Shown here piece by piece: positions 7,677 to 16,221 of a stretch of DNA of 19,793 nt. The position numbers and the translations under genes are program-made. The DNA is from Burkholderiaceae bacterium (GTDB lineage Bacteria; Pseudomonadota; Gammaproteobacteria; Burkholderiales; Burkholderiaceae): positions 1 to 19,793 of the forward strand of contig CANBPJ010000019.1 of assembly GCA_947371415.1 (NCBI GenBank). Reading direction: 5' to 3'. The notes beneath the pieces were generated by a model. It did no database searches, was not told where the DNA came from, and was given only the letters and a program-made list of their open reading frames with translations. The first letter of the stretch is position 1; the number at the start of each line of letters is the position of its first letter.

Positions 7677-9296
7677 ATGCATAACTTAGATCAAGCCTTC
7701 GCTAACCCAGCACTCATCTCTGATGAGGGTTATCAAGCACCTCAAAATTTCCTGATATTAGGATTGGGAGAATCTGGCTATGCAATGGCTAAGTGGTGTT
7801 TGCGTAATGGCGCAAATGTAAGTCTAAGTGATACACGCGATCGCGAAAAACTGAATGAGCTGCAAAAAGCGTGGCTAGCTGATCTGGAATTTGCAGGACT
7901 CAAAGAAGCCAATTTTGGCCCACTGGATCATACTAATCTAAAAAATATTGATGTACTCGGAATGAGCCCGGGCTTATCACCATTGCAAGAACCAACAGCC
8001 TCTTTCTTGGCTGGGGCGCAAGAGTTGAGTGTTGATATCTGGGGTGAGATGGAATTCTTCGCCAGAGGTATTGCTGCCTTAGATCGGATGGCTCAGCTAG
8101 ATGGCGCCCAGTACAAGCCTTCGGTATTGGCTATTACAGGGACTAACGGAAAAACAACAACGACTGCATTAACTGGTCAATTGTGTGAACGCGCTGGTAA
8201 GCGTGTTGCCGTAGCGGGAAATATCAGCCCAGCTGCTTTAGATAAATTGATGTCTTGCTTAGATGAAGTGGATCAAGTCGCTGATATGCCTGAAGTTTGG
8301 GTGCTTGAACTCTCTAGCTTTCAGTTGGTTTACACAAGCACTTTTAATGCGACAGCGGCAACCGTATTAAATATTACGCAAGATCATTTGGATTGGCATG
8401 GCAATATGCAGGCCTATGTGGATGCCAAGGCAAATGTTTTCGGACGAGACACCATCTGCATATTGAATCGCGATGATGCTTCAGTAATGGGTTTGCTCTC
8501 TGAAGAGCAAAAGGCAAATAAATCAGTTATTACCTTTGGTGCAGGCCGTCCAGATGAGCAGGGCGCCTTTGGCATTGAGCATGATTTACGTGCTGGCGGA
8601 ATTGATTGGCTGGTCTGGGCCGAGGTCGATGAAGATCTTGAGCCTCAACCAAAGCGTCGTCGCAAAGTGGTGGTGGTAGAAGATGAGCCGTTAAGACTAA
8701 AGCGTTTGATACCCGCTGATGCCTTACGCATTCGTGGTCGTCACAATGCATTGAATGCATTGGCAGCTCTCGCCCTAGCAAGAGCGGCTGGCTTGCCGAT
8801 GAATATGTTGCTCCATGGTTTGCGTGATTATCATGGCGAGCCCCATCGTGTTCAAAGCGTATCGATCGTGTCGAACGTTGAATATGTGGATGACAGCAAG
8901 GGTACTAATGTAGGCGCAACAGTTGCAGCATTGAATGGCTTAAGTGCTAATGAATCAGGCAAGCGAATCTGGTTGATTGCGGGTGGAGAGGGCAAGGGGC
9001 AGGACTTTAGTCCTTTGCGGGACCCAGTAACGCGATTTGTAAAAGGCGTATTCCTTATTGGGAAGGATGCCCCGATTATCGCCGAGGCCTTAGCTAACTC
9101 TGTGTCTTGTGTCATGAGTGAGACTTTGCAAAACGCGGTAGCTCAAGCTGCCAAACAAGCCCAATCTGGCGATATCGTTTTATTGTCACCGGCTTGCGCC
9201 AGTTTTGACCAGTTCAGTGATTATGTTGTCCGTGCCGAAGCTTTTATTGCAGAAGTTCAAGAATTGGGAATGCAGTTCGAAGGAGTTAATACATGA
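7677..9296 (+). CDS. murD: UDP-MurNAc-L-Ala:D-glutamate ligase MurD, enlarged
   Basis: MurD adds D-glutamate to UDP-MurNAc-L-Ala in the cytoplasm. Visible are the N-terminal nucleotide-fold motif LGLGESGYAMAKW (28-40), SPGLSP, the ATP loop GTNGKTTT (155-162), HLDWHG, and GRHNALNALAA in the C-terminal half. At 539 residues it is about 100 longer than E. coli MurD (438). The extra length includes an acidic-then-basic stretch around 315-341 with K326-R-R-R-K330, and extra residues at about 131-148 before the ATP loop. The ATG at 7677 has no clear Shine-Dalgarno sequence and is separated from mraY by 10 bp. The end overlaps ftsW (ATGA). No frameshift is evident; the insertions keep frame and codon style. 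Confidence 0.97.
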   Translation: MHNLDQAFANPALISDEGYQAPQNFLILGLGESGYAMAKWCLRNGANVSLSDTRDREKLNELQKAWLADLEFAGLKEANFGPLDHTNLKNIDVLGMSPGLSPLQEPTASFLAGAQELSVDIWGEMEFFARGIAALDRMAQLDGAQYKPSVLAITGTNGKTTTTALTGQLCERAGKRVAVAGNISPAALDKLMSCLDEVDQVADMPEVWVLELSSFQLVYTSTFNATAATVLNITQDHLDWHGNMQAYVDAKANVFGRDTICILNRDDASVMGLLSEEQKANKSVITFGAGRPDEQGAFGIEHDLRAGGIDWLVWAEVDEDLEPQPKRRRKVVVVEDEPLRLKRLIPADALRIRGRHNALNALAALALARAAGLPMNMLLHGLRDYHGEPHRVQSVSIVSNVEYVDDSKGTNVGATVAALNGLSANESGKRIWLIAGGEGKGQDFSPLRDPVTRFVKGVFLIGKDAPIIAEALANSVSCVMSETLQNAVAQAAKQAQSGDIVLLSPACASFDQFSDYVVRAEAFIAEVQELGMQFEGVNT

Positions 9297-10564
9297 GTTT
9301 GAAGGAAAAACTCTTTCCTGAGAATCGCTTAGGTCTCGACCGCTTCTGGAATTTCTCTAGAGGTGGGATAGATAATTTCCGCAGTGGCCTGAGAGATGCA
9401 GTATCTGGCGTAGAGCAGACTCGTTCGCGCATGATGGATTACGACCAGCTGTTAGTTTGGGCAGTTTTATCTTTGGCCTTGATTGGTTTAGTCATGGTCT
9501 ACTCCGCATCAATTACTTTGGCTGATGGCCCTAAGTATGCAAATTACAGTAGCAATTTCTTTTTAATTCGTCATTGCATTTCATTGGCAATCGCCATTGG
9601 TGTTGGCATCTGGGCGTTTAAGATCCCAACTAAAGTTTGGGATCGTTACTCACCAGTAGTTTTTGGTTTCACGGTCTTGCTCTTAATTGCTGTTCTTATC
9701 CCGGGTGTTGGTAAGGGTGTAAATGGTGCCAAGCGCTGGATTCCGTTAGGCTTAATGAACTTTCAGCCATCCGAGTTAATGAAATTTGCCGCTGTTATCT
9801 TTGCGGCAAGTTATACAGTACAGCGTCAAGAATATCTTCATTCATTTGTTAAAGGTATGTTGCCGATGGGTATCGCCGTTGCATTGGTAGGCGGTTTGCT
9901 CATGGCTGAGCCAGATATGGGCGCGTTTGTAGTGGTTGCCTTAATTGCTTTTGGAATTTTGTTTTTAGGTGGGATTAATGCCAAGTTGTTTGGTGGATTA
10001 ATCTTGGTTGGTCTCATGAGTGGCGCAACTATGATTGCCCTCTCACCATTTCGTCGTGGACGAATGCTGGCCTTCATGGATCCATGGCAAGTAGATAACG
10101 CCGCAAATAAAGGCTACCAGTTAACCCATTCACTCATGGCTTTCGGCCGTGGCGAATGGTTTGGTTTAGGTTTGGGCGGTAGTGTTGAAAAATTGCATTA
10201 CCTACCTGAAGCCCATACAGATTTCATCATGGCGGTGATCGGTGAAGAATTGGGATTTGTTGGTGTGGTGGTAATGATCTTCTTGTTCTATTGGATCGTA
10301 CGCCGTGCATTCTTAATTGGACGCACTGCATTGCAATTAGATCGAAGCTTTGCTGGTCTTGCTGCTAAAGGCGTGGCAATTTGGATTGGCTGGCAGGCCT
10401 TTATCAATATGGGTGTGAACTTAGGATTGCTTCCTACCAAGGGTCTAACTCTTCCATTGGTCAGTTATGGCGGCTCAGGAATTTTGATGAATGCAGTTGC
10501 AGTAGCCATGCTACTTCGCATTGATTATGAAAACCGGATCTTGATGCGTGGGGGTAAGTTGTAA
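9293..10564 (+). CDS. ftsW: Septal peptidoglycan glycosyltransferase FtsW
   Basis: FtsW is a SEDS-family polytopic membrane enzyme that polymerises lipid II at the septum together with FtsI. The 423-residue protein has an N-terminal cytoplasmic extension of about 50 residues and then about ten membrane segments. Family motifs include GVNGAKRWIPLG (142-153), FQPSE (157-161), AEPDMG and KGYQLTHSLMAFGRG. LPEAHTDFIMAVIGEELG carries Asp310, at the position of the catalytic Asp of SEDS enzymes. The ATG at 9293 overlaps the murD stop and follows AAGGAG (9280-9285). Its stop shares one base with the murG start (TAATG). It could be confused with RodA, but the dcw position makes FtsW secure. Confidence 0.97.
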   Translation: MSLKEKLFPENRLGLDRFWNFSRGGIDNFRSGLRDAVSGVEQTRSRMMDYDQLLVWAVLSLALIGLVMVYSASITLADGPKYANYSSNFFLIRHCISLAIAIGVGIWAFKIPTKVWDRYSPVVFGFTVLLLIAVLIPGVGKGVNGAKRWIPLGLMNFQPSELMKFAAVIFAASYTVQRQEYLHSFVKGMLPMGIAVALVGGLLMAEPDMGAFVVVALIAFGILFLGGINAKLFGGLILVGLMSGATMIALSPFRRGRMLAFMDPWQVDNAANKGYQLTHSLMAFGRGEWFGLGLGGSVEKLHYLPEAHTDFIMAVIGEELGFVGVVVMIFLFYWIVRRAFLIGRTALQLDRSFAGLAAKGVAIWIGWQAFINMGVNLGLLPTKGLTLPLVSYGGSGILMNAVAVAMLLRIDYENRILMRGGKL

Positions 10565-11634
10565 TGAAGCCCTCTATCTTAATTATGGCTGGCGGGACTG
10601 GGGGACATATTTTCCCAGGCCTTGCCGTCGCTGAATATTTACGCATATGTGGTTGGAAAGTATCTTGGCTCGGCAACCAAAACGGTATGGAATACCGCTT
10701 AGTGAAAGCTTGTGATTTCCCATTTGAGGCAGTTGATTTTGGTGGTCTTCGTGGTAAAGGTATTAAAGCCAAGCTGATGCTGCCATTCAATCTTGCGAGA
10801 GCAAGCTTTCAGAGTTGGAAGATCATGCGTCGCCTAAAACCAAATGTGGTTTTAGGTATGGGTGGCTACATTACCTTTCCTGGCGGCTTAATGACTAAGC
10901 TCTTGAAGATGCCATTAGTTCTTCATGAAGCTAATTCTGTAGCAGGAAGTGCAAATCGCGCTTTAGCCAAAATTGCTATGCGTACCTTGACTGGTTTTCC
11001 AGATACGATGGCCCGCGCTGAATGGGTAGGAAATCCAATTCGAGAAGAATTTGAAGTAGTGGGCATACCATCAGCACGTTATGCGAAACGCTCCGGCCCT
11101 TTATCGATTTTGGTGGTTGGCGGTAGTTTAGGCGCCGCCGCTCTAAACGAAGCTATTCCTGCTGCATTGGCCTTAATGGATAAACCAGGTCGTCCACGCG
11201 TAATTCATCAAGCCGGTGACAAGCATCTGGCAGACCTACAAAAGCGTTATGCCGAGCTGGGTGTGGAAGCTGACATTCGTCCTTTTATTGTCGATATGCC
11301 AACTGCTTACGCTCAAGCAGATCTGGTCATTTGCCGTTCGGGTGCGATGACAGTCTCAGAAATTGCGGCCTGCGGCGTTGCATCTTGTTTGATCCCATTT
11401 CCTTATGCGATTGATGATCATCAGACTGCAAACGCACGCTTTTTATCGGATGCAGATGCAGCGATTCTTTTGCCACAAGTGGAGCTTAATCCACAGGATC
11501 TAGCTTCCATGATTCAAAACTATAGTCGACAAGATTTACAAGTGATGGCTGAGCGTGCACATGCTTTGGCTAAGCCACATGCAACTCAACGCGTAGCTGA
11601 AGTCTGTGCAGACTGTGCGGGGGTGGGAACATGA
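10564..11634 (+). CDS. murG: Lipid II synthase (N-acetylglucosaminyltransferase) MurG
   Basis: MurG transfers GlcNAc from UDP-GlcNAc to lipid I on the inner face of the cytoplasmic membrane, making lipid II. The 356-residue, two-domain GT-B protein has the N-terminal glycine loop GGTGGHIFPGLA (10-21) and NVVLGMGGYITFPGG. HEANSVAGSANR is the H-E-x-N segment of the acceptor side. In the UDP-GlcNAc-binding domain it has VVGGSLGA, CRSGAMTVSEIAACG and PFPYAIDDHQTANA. The ATG at 10564 overlaps the ftsW stop by one base (TAATG) after a G-rich GGGGGT. The stop overlaps murC (ATGA). The length is typical and all hallmarks are intact. Confidence 0.98.
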   Translation: MKPSILIMAGGTGGHIFPGLAVAEYLRICGWKVSWLGNQNGMEYRLVKACDFPFEAVDFGGLRGKGIKAKLMLPFNLARASFQSWKIMRRLKPNVVLGMGGYITFPGGLMTKLLKMPLVLHEANSVAGSANRALAKIAMRTLTGFPDTMARAEWVGNPIREEFEVVGIPSARYAKRSGPLSILVVGGSLGAAALNEAIPAALALMDKPGRPRVIHQAGDKHLADLQKRYAELGVEADIRPFIVDMPTAYAQADLVICRSGAMTVSEIAACGVASCLIPFPYAIDDHQTANARFLSDADAAILLPQVELNPQDLASMIQNYSRQDLQVMAERAHALAKPHATQRVAEVCADCAGVGT

Positions 11635-13067
11635 AACATATCGTTCAACAGATTCATTTTGTTGGTATCGGCGGTGCAGGCATGAGCGGTATTGCCGAAG
11701 TGCTCTTGAATTTGGGATACCAGGTATCTGGATCTGATTTAGCCGAGGGTGCTGCCACCAAGCGCTTAAAAGGCTTGGGTGCAGTGATTCACATTGGTCA
11801 TGATCCTCAGAATATTGGCACTGCAGAAGCTGTAGTGATTTCTACTGCGGTTACTGGCAATAATCCTGAGGTGCTAGCTGCGCGTGCAGCCAAGGTTCCC
11901 GTTATTCAGCGTGCCGTCATGCTCGGTGAACTCATGCGGCTAAAGCAGGGTATTGCAATTGCAGGTACGCATGGCAAAACAACGACTACCAGTTTGGTTG
12001 CTTCAGTTTTAGCCGAAGGTGGCTTAGATCCAACTTTTGTGATCGGTGGAAAGTTAAATTCTGCTGGTGCTAATGCGCGCTTAGGTCAGGGTGATTTCAT
12101 TGTGGTTGAAGCGGATGAGTCTGATGCCTCCTTCTTGCAGTTATTCCCAGCAATGGAAGTGGTAACCAATATCGATGCCGATCATATGGATACCTATCAG
12201 CATGACATGGCAAGATTGAAACAGGCTTTTGTACAGTTTATCCAGCGCATGCCATTTTATGGGGTTGCAGTTTTGTGTATCGATGACGCTAATGTGAGAG
12301 ATATTATTCCTTTTGTATCTCAGCCAATATTGCGTTATGGCTTATCGGAAGATGCTGATATTCGTGCGAGCAATGTTCGTGCCGAGGGCACTCGCATGCA
12401 TTTCACGGTTGATCGTAAAACAGTTCGCCGCCATGGAAATATGCCAGGCCCATTAGAGGTGCAGTTGAATTTGCCGGGCCTGCACAACGTGCGCAATGCA
12501 CTAGCCGCAATTGGTATTGCAACTGAATTAGGCGTTGGTGATGAGGCGATAGTGAAAGCCTTATCTGAATTTAGTGGTGTTGGTCGTCGCTTCCAGAGAT
12601 ATGGTGAAATTCCATTGGCAACGGGCGGTAGCTTTACCTTGATTGATGATTATGGTCATCACCCTGTAGAAATGGCAGCCACCTTGGCTGCGGCGCGTGG
12701 AGCGTATCCAAACCGTCGCTTGGTGTTGGCATTTCAGCCTCACCGATTTACACGCACTCGTGATTGCTTTGGGGAGTTTGTTCAAGTACTCAAGAACTTT
12801 GATGCACTCGTATTGACAGAGGTATACCCAGCTGGTGAAGCTAAGATACCTGGTGCTGATGGCCAAAGTCTCATGAAGGCGGCGCTTGCGGCTGATAAGA
12901 CTTTGAATGGCCCCTTAGATAGTGCGTCTGTAGCCTTTGCACCTAGCATTGCAGAAATGCCTGAAAAATTAAGCGCCTTATTGCGCGATGGCGATGTCTT
13001 GATCACGATGGGCGCTGGCTCCATCTCAGGATTGCCCCATGTATTAGTGGAGGCAAAGCATGTCTAA
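11631..13067 (+). CDS. murC: UDP-N-acetylmuramate:L-alanine ligase MurC
   Basis: MurC makes the first stem-peptide addition, L-Ala onto UDP-MurNAc, and so begins the series completed by MurD, MurE and MurF. The 478-residue protein has the N-terminal glycine-rich GIGGAGMSGIAE (12-23) that binds the UDP-sugar, and the ATP loop GTHGKTTTT (112-120), whose histidine is typical of MurC. It also has EADESDASFL, IDADHMDTY, GLHNVRNALAA and DDYGHHPVEMAATL. The ATG at 11631 overlaps the murG stop; only a G-rich GGGGGTGGG precedes it. The stop overlaps the ddl start by 8 bases. The length is as expected. Confidence 0.98.
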   Translation: MKHIVQQIHFVGIGGAGMSGIAEVLLNLGYQVSGSDLAEGAATKRLKGLGAVIHIGHDPQNIGTAEAVVISTAVTGNNPEVLAARAAKVPVIQRAVMLGELMRLKQGIAIAGTHGKTTTTSLVASVLAEGGLDPTFVIGGKLNSAGANARLGQGDFIVVEADESDASFLQLFPAMEVVTNIDADHMDTYQHDMARLKQAFVQFIQRMPFYGVAVLCIDDANVRDIIPFVSQPILRYGLSEDADIRASNVRAEGTRMHFTVDRKTVRRHGNMPGPLEVQLNLPGLHNVRNALAAIGIATELGVGDEAIVKALSEFSGVGRRFQRYGEIPLATGGSFTLIDDYGHHPVEMAATLAAARGAYPNRRLVLAFQPHRFTRTRDCFGEFVQVLKNFDALVLTEVYPAGEAKIPGADGQSLMKAALAADKTLNGPLDSASVAFAPSIAEMPEKLSALLRDGDVLITMGAGSISGLPHVLVEAKHV

Positions 13068-14067
13068 TCAAAATATGCCGATGAGTTCTTGGGGTGAGCG
13101 CGTCAAGAACGATCTTGCTAGCTTGGATGTGAAATCTCTTGGGCGGGTAGGTGTGTTGCTCGGCGGTCGCTCTGGTGAGCGCGAGATTTCCTTGATGTCT
13201 GGTGGAGGTGTTCTAGAAGCATTACTTTCTAAAGGGGTGGATGCGTATCCGTTTGATCCAGGATTGCGCTGCCCAACCGAGCTGGCAAAAGAAAAGTTTG
13301 ATCGAATCTTTATTTCTTTGCATGGACGCTATGGTGAAGATGGGACCATTCAAGGGTTACTCGAGCTTTTAGGTTTGCCTTATACCGGTAGCGGTGTATT
13401 GGCCTCTGCATTGGCGATCGACAAAATCGCGACGAAGCTTGTTTGGCTCAGTAGCGGACTCTCTACCCCAGAGTTCCAGGAACTAAAAGCTGATAGTGAT
13501 TGGGATGCAGTAGTGGAGCACTTAGGTCTGCCATTAATTGTTAAGCCTGCGCATGAAGGTTCCTCATTGGGATTGACTAAAGTGAAGTCCGTCGAAGAGT
13601 TGCCTGCCGCTTATCAGCTTGCTGCAGGAATGGATAAAAAAGTGATAGCAGAGACCTGCATCATTGGCGATGAGCTTACTTGCCCATTAGTTGGCTATGG
13701 CAATAACGCCGAAGCATTGCCAGTGATCAAAATTATTCCTCCTCAGGCCAATTATGATTTCCACAATAAATATTTCTCTGATGAGACAAAATATTTATGT
13801 CCAACTGATCTGGCGCCAGAAGTAAATCTGGCTGTTCAAGAATTAGCCTTAGCCGCTTATCGTGCACTCGGTTGCAAAACCTGGGGTCGTGCTGATGTCA
13901 TGCTCGATCAAAAAACTGGTAAGCCATATCTCCTCGAGATGAATACCTCTCCAGGGATGACTTCACATTCTTTAGTGCCTATGGCAGCTAAAGCCGCTGG
14001 CGTTGAGTATGCAGAATTAGTCCTCTGGGTAATTAGTCAGACTCTCAATGGCAAAGGGGCTGCATAA
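13060..14067 (+). CDS. ddl: D-alanine--D-alanine ligase
   Basis: This cytoplasmic ATP-grasp ligase makes the D-Ala-D-Ala dipeptide used by MurF. The 335-residue protein has GGRSGEREIS (35-44), HGRYGEDGTIQG, and YTGSGVLASALAIDK in the substrate region. KPAHEGSSLGLTKV forms the ATP-grasp loop. E293-M-N-T-S-P-G-M-T-S-H-S-L-V supplies metal and D-Ala-binding residues. It has about 28 extra N-terminal residues compared with E. coli DdlB; Met6 and Met8 are possible later starts. The ATG at 13060 is favoured by GGAGG (13049-13053) at a 6-nt spacing, inside murC. Being in the dcw cluster, it corresponds to the DdlB type. Confidence 0.96.
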   Translation: MSNQNMPMSSWGERVKNDLASLDVKSLGRVGVLLGGRSGEREISLMSGGGVLEALLSKGVDAYPFDPGLRCPTELAKEKFDRIFISLHGRYGEDGTIQGLLELLGLPYTGSGVLASALAIDKIATKLVWLSSGLSTPEFQELKADSDWDAVVEHLGLPLIVKPAHEGSSLGLTKVKSVEELPAAYQLAAGMDKKVIAETCIIGDELTCPLVGYGNNAEALPVIKIIPPQANYDFHNKYFSDETKYLCPTDLAPEVNLAVQELALAAYRALGCKTWGRADVMLDQKTGKPYLLEMNTSPGMTSHSLVPMAAKAAGVEYAELVLWVISQTLNGKGAA

Positions 14068-14069
14068 GC

Positions 14070-14936
14070 ATGAGCCGAATTAGCTCCTTCTTAAGTGGAT
14101 TCGGCGAAGTATTTGCTTCGCTTGCATCTCCACTCTGGAATCATCCAGAGCGTATGCAAAAGTTAAGTCGTTTCTTGATGCGCTGTTTTGTGCTCATGGT
14201 ATGCGTTGGAATTTTGGTTTGGCTAAGTCAGCGCCCAGTATTTTCATTGCGCCAAGTAGTCATTGAGCCAGTGGTCGGTCAAACACTGAAGCATATTAAT
14301 AAGCCTGTGGTGAAGCAGCAGGTATTAGAAACGGTTCAAGGAAACTTTTTTAGTGTGAAGTTGGAGGATGTCAAGCGCGGATTTGAGTCTATGCCTTGGG
14401 TGCGTCATGCGAATGTACGCAGAGTTTGGCCTAACGGATTAATTGTGAGCATTGAAGAGCAAAAGCCGTTTGGTACCTGGGGTGGGGCTGATAGCCACAC
14501 CCTAATGAATACCCATGGAGAGCTTTTTTCTGGTCGAGTTTCTGATGTGGGTGATGGGATTGCGTTGATTGATTTTCATGGTCCAGAAGATGCCAGTAAA
14601 GAAGTGATGCGCTTATATGAAAAAGCGAATGCTTGGTTTAAGCCTTGGGATGCAGAAGTGAAGAATTTGACTCTGTCCGAGCGCTATGCCTGGCACGTCA
14701 AGCTCTCGAATGGTATGAAGGTCGAATTTGGTAGGGATGAAGAGAATTCAGACAAAACATTGACTGAAGATCGTGTAGCGCGACTCTTTAAGTATTGGCC
14801 TCAGGTTCAAGAGAAATGGGCTAATCGCGTAGACGCAATTGATCTTCGCTATGCCAATGGTTTTGCGGTGCACCTTGCCTCGGCAAGCTTGAAAAAGAAT
14901 GAAGTAGACGGCAAAAAAAGTGAGCAGAAGCAATGA
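14070..14936 (+). CDS. ftsQ: Cell division protein FtsQ
   Basis: FtsQ is a bitopic divisome protein that binds FtsB and FtsL in the periplasm. The 288-residue sequence has an N-terminal cytoplasmic part of about 36 residues and a single membrane segment at about 37-53. FSLRQVVIEP then opens a POTRA domain (about 57-130, with FESMPWVRHANVRRVWPNGL typical of FtsQ). The C-terminal FtsQ domain ends in a lysine-rich tail. The ATG at 14070 lies 2 bp after the ddl stop with AAGGGG upstream. The small gap to ftsA and the overlapping ribosome binding site suggest coupling. Sequence is weakly conserved in this family, but POTRA plus position make it clear. Confidence 0.96.
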   Translation: MSRISSFLSGFGEVFASLASPLWNHPERMQKLSRFLMRCFVLMVCVGILVWLSQRPVFSLRQVVIEPVVGQTLKHINKPVVKQQVLETVQGNFFSVKLEDVKRGFESMPWVRHANVRRVWPNGLIVSIEEQKPFGTWGGADSHTLMNTHGELFSGRVSDVGDGIALIDFHGPEDASKEVMRLYEKANAWFKPWDAEVKNLTLSERYAWHVKLSNGMKVEFGRDEENSDKTLTEDRVARLFKYWPQVQEKWANRVDAIDLRYANGFAVHLASASLKKNEVDGKKSEQKQ

Positions 14937-14948
14937 GGAATGAGAATG
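14935..14948 (+). promoter_or_regulatory. Ribosome binding site choosing the ftsA start
   Basis: GAGG (14935-14938, overlapping the ftsQ stop) sits 7 nt before ATG at 14946 but only 1 nt before the earlier in-frame ATG at 14940. Spacing therefore favours 14946, giving an N-terminus MSKDNRDLLVGLDIG without the two extra residues M-R. Confidence 0.6.
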
Positions 14949-16175
14949 AGTAAAGATAACCGCGATTTATTGGTCGGATTAGATATTGGAACCTCTAAGG
15001 TGGTTGCTTTGGTTGCTGAATTGGCGCCTGATGGTCAATTCAATGTGGTCGGCGTTGGCCAAACTGCATCTAAGGGATTGAAGAAGGGTGTTGTTGTCAA
15101 TATTGAGGCAACTGTTCAATCTATTCAGAAGGCGCTTGAAGAGGCCGAGGTCATGGCTGATCGCCAGATCGTTCAGGTATTTACGGGAATTGCTGGAAAC
15201 CACATCGTGAGTTTCAACTCTAGCGGTATGGTGGCCATTCGCGATAAAGAAGTAGGCGCAGGAGATGTTGAGCGTGTCTTGGAAACTGCCAAGGCAATTA
15301 ACATTCCAACTGATCAACAAATTCTGCATATCCTCGTTCAAGAATTCATTATTGATGGACAGGAAGATGTACGCGAGCCAATTGGTATGAGCGGCCTTCG
15401 ACTTGAGGTGAAGGTGCATATTGTTACTGGCGCAGTCAGCGCTGCGCAAAATATTGTGAAGTGTGTACGACGTTGCGGCCTGGAAGTAAATGATTTGATT
15501 TTGCAGCCCCTGGCATCCAGCTTGGCCGTGCTTACTGAAGATGAAAAAGAGCTGGGAGTTGTATTAGTTGATATTGGTGGCGGCACAACAGATATTGCTA
15601 TCTATTGCCAAGGTTCTATTCGACATACGGCGGTGATTCCGATTGCAGGTGATCAAATTACCAATGACATTGCAATGGCATTACGTACCCCAACGATTGA
15701 TGCTGAAGATCTCAAGATTCAATACGGTATCGCTCGCCAAGATATGGCGGATCCAACCACCATGATTGATGTGCCGGGTGTTGGTGATCGCGAACCACGG
15801 CCAATGTCTAAACAAGCTTTAGCTGCGGTGATTGAGCCACGTGTCGAAGAGTTATTTACTCTGGTACGAGGTGTTGTGCGTGATTCGGGTTACGAAGATA
15901 TGGTGTCTTCAGGGATCGTACTCACCGGTGGTACTGCTTTAATGCCAGGAATGGTTGAGCTTGCTGAACAAGTGTTCTTGCGCCCTGCGCGTATTGGCAC
16001 CCCCGAATATCGAGGTCACTTGCATGAAGTCTTACGTAGCCCACGATTTGCTACCAGCATCGGTTTATTAATGGAAGGTCAGGCGCAGTTGTTGCGTGGC
16101 CGTCGAGTGTCCCAATCAGGCGCATTACAAAGTGTTATCTCGCGCATGAAGGAATGGTTCGCAGGAAATTTTTAA
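14946..16175 (+). CDS. ftsA: Cell division protein FtsA
   Basis: FtsA is an actin-like ATPase that tethers FtsZ filaments to the inner membrane and recruits later divisome proteins. From the chosen ATG it has 409 residues (411 if the ATG at 14940 is used). The phosphate-1 loop GLDIGTSKVVALVAE is near the start, the phosphate-2 loop is D209-I-G-G-G-T-T-D216, and the adenosine motif is in GIVLTGGTALMPGM. The C-terminus, ISRMKEWFAGNF, can form the amphipathic membrane-targeting helix. SEDS, Mur and FtsA genes are all on the same strand, and FtsZ follows after 46 bp. The length matches the family. Confidence 0.97.
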   Translation: MSKDNRDLLVGLDIGTSKVVALVAELAPDGQFNVVGVGQTASKGLKKGVVVNIEATVQSIQKALEEAEVMADRQIVQVFTGIAGNHIVSFNSSGMVAIRDKEVGAGDVERVLETAKAINIPTDQQILHILVQEFIIDGQEDVREPIGMSGLRLEVKVHIVTGAVSAAQNIVKCVRRCGLEVNDLILQPLASSLAVLTEDEKELGVVLVDIGGGTTDIAIYCQGSIRHTAVIPIAGDQITNDIAMALRTPTIDAEDLKIQYGIARQDMADPTTMIDVPGVGDREPRPMSKQALAAVIEPRVEELFTLVRGVVRDSGYEDMVSSGIVLTGGTALMPGMVELAEQVFLRPARIGTPEYRGHLHEVLRSPRFATSIGLLMEGQAQLLRGRRVSQSGALQSVISRMKEWFAGNF

Positions 16176-16211
16176 GTTTTTTCGTCGTCGTCAATGTAGT
16201 ACTTATTACCT

Positions 16212-16218
16212 AGGAGGG
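16212..16218 (+). promoter_or_regulatory. Strong ribosome binding site of ftsZ
   Basis: AGGAGGG ends 3 nt before the ftsZ ATG and is a near-perfect anti-Shine-Dalgarno match. It lies in a 46-bp gap after ftsA, so ftsZ does not overlap its upstream gene and can be translated independently. This fits the much higher amount of FtsZ than of other division proteins known in bacteria. A T6 run and CGTCGTCGTC precede it (16177-16192), but no clear hairpin. Confidence 0.7.
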
Positions 16219-16221
16219 TAT

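Noticed and set aside
7626..7690. A separate promoter for murD in the mraY/murD gap
   Set aside because: Only 10 bp separate the genes and no -35/-10 pair of reasonable quality was seen nearby.
10461..10790. Antisense frame across the ftsW/murG junction, and similar antisense frames throughout the window
   Set aside because: All are explained by the coding strand opposite; none shows family motifs.
14979..15449. 156-residue antisense reading frame within ftsA
   Set aside because: Antisense to a clearly coding, motif-complete ftsA; composition is that of a shadow frame and it has no separate ribosome binding site that I can support.
16176..16211. T6 run and CGTCGTCGTC after the ftsA stop as a terminator or repeat
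   Set aside because: No stable stem precedes the T-run and three triplet copies are too few to call a repeat.
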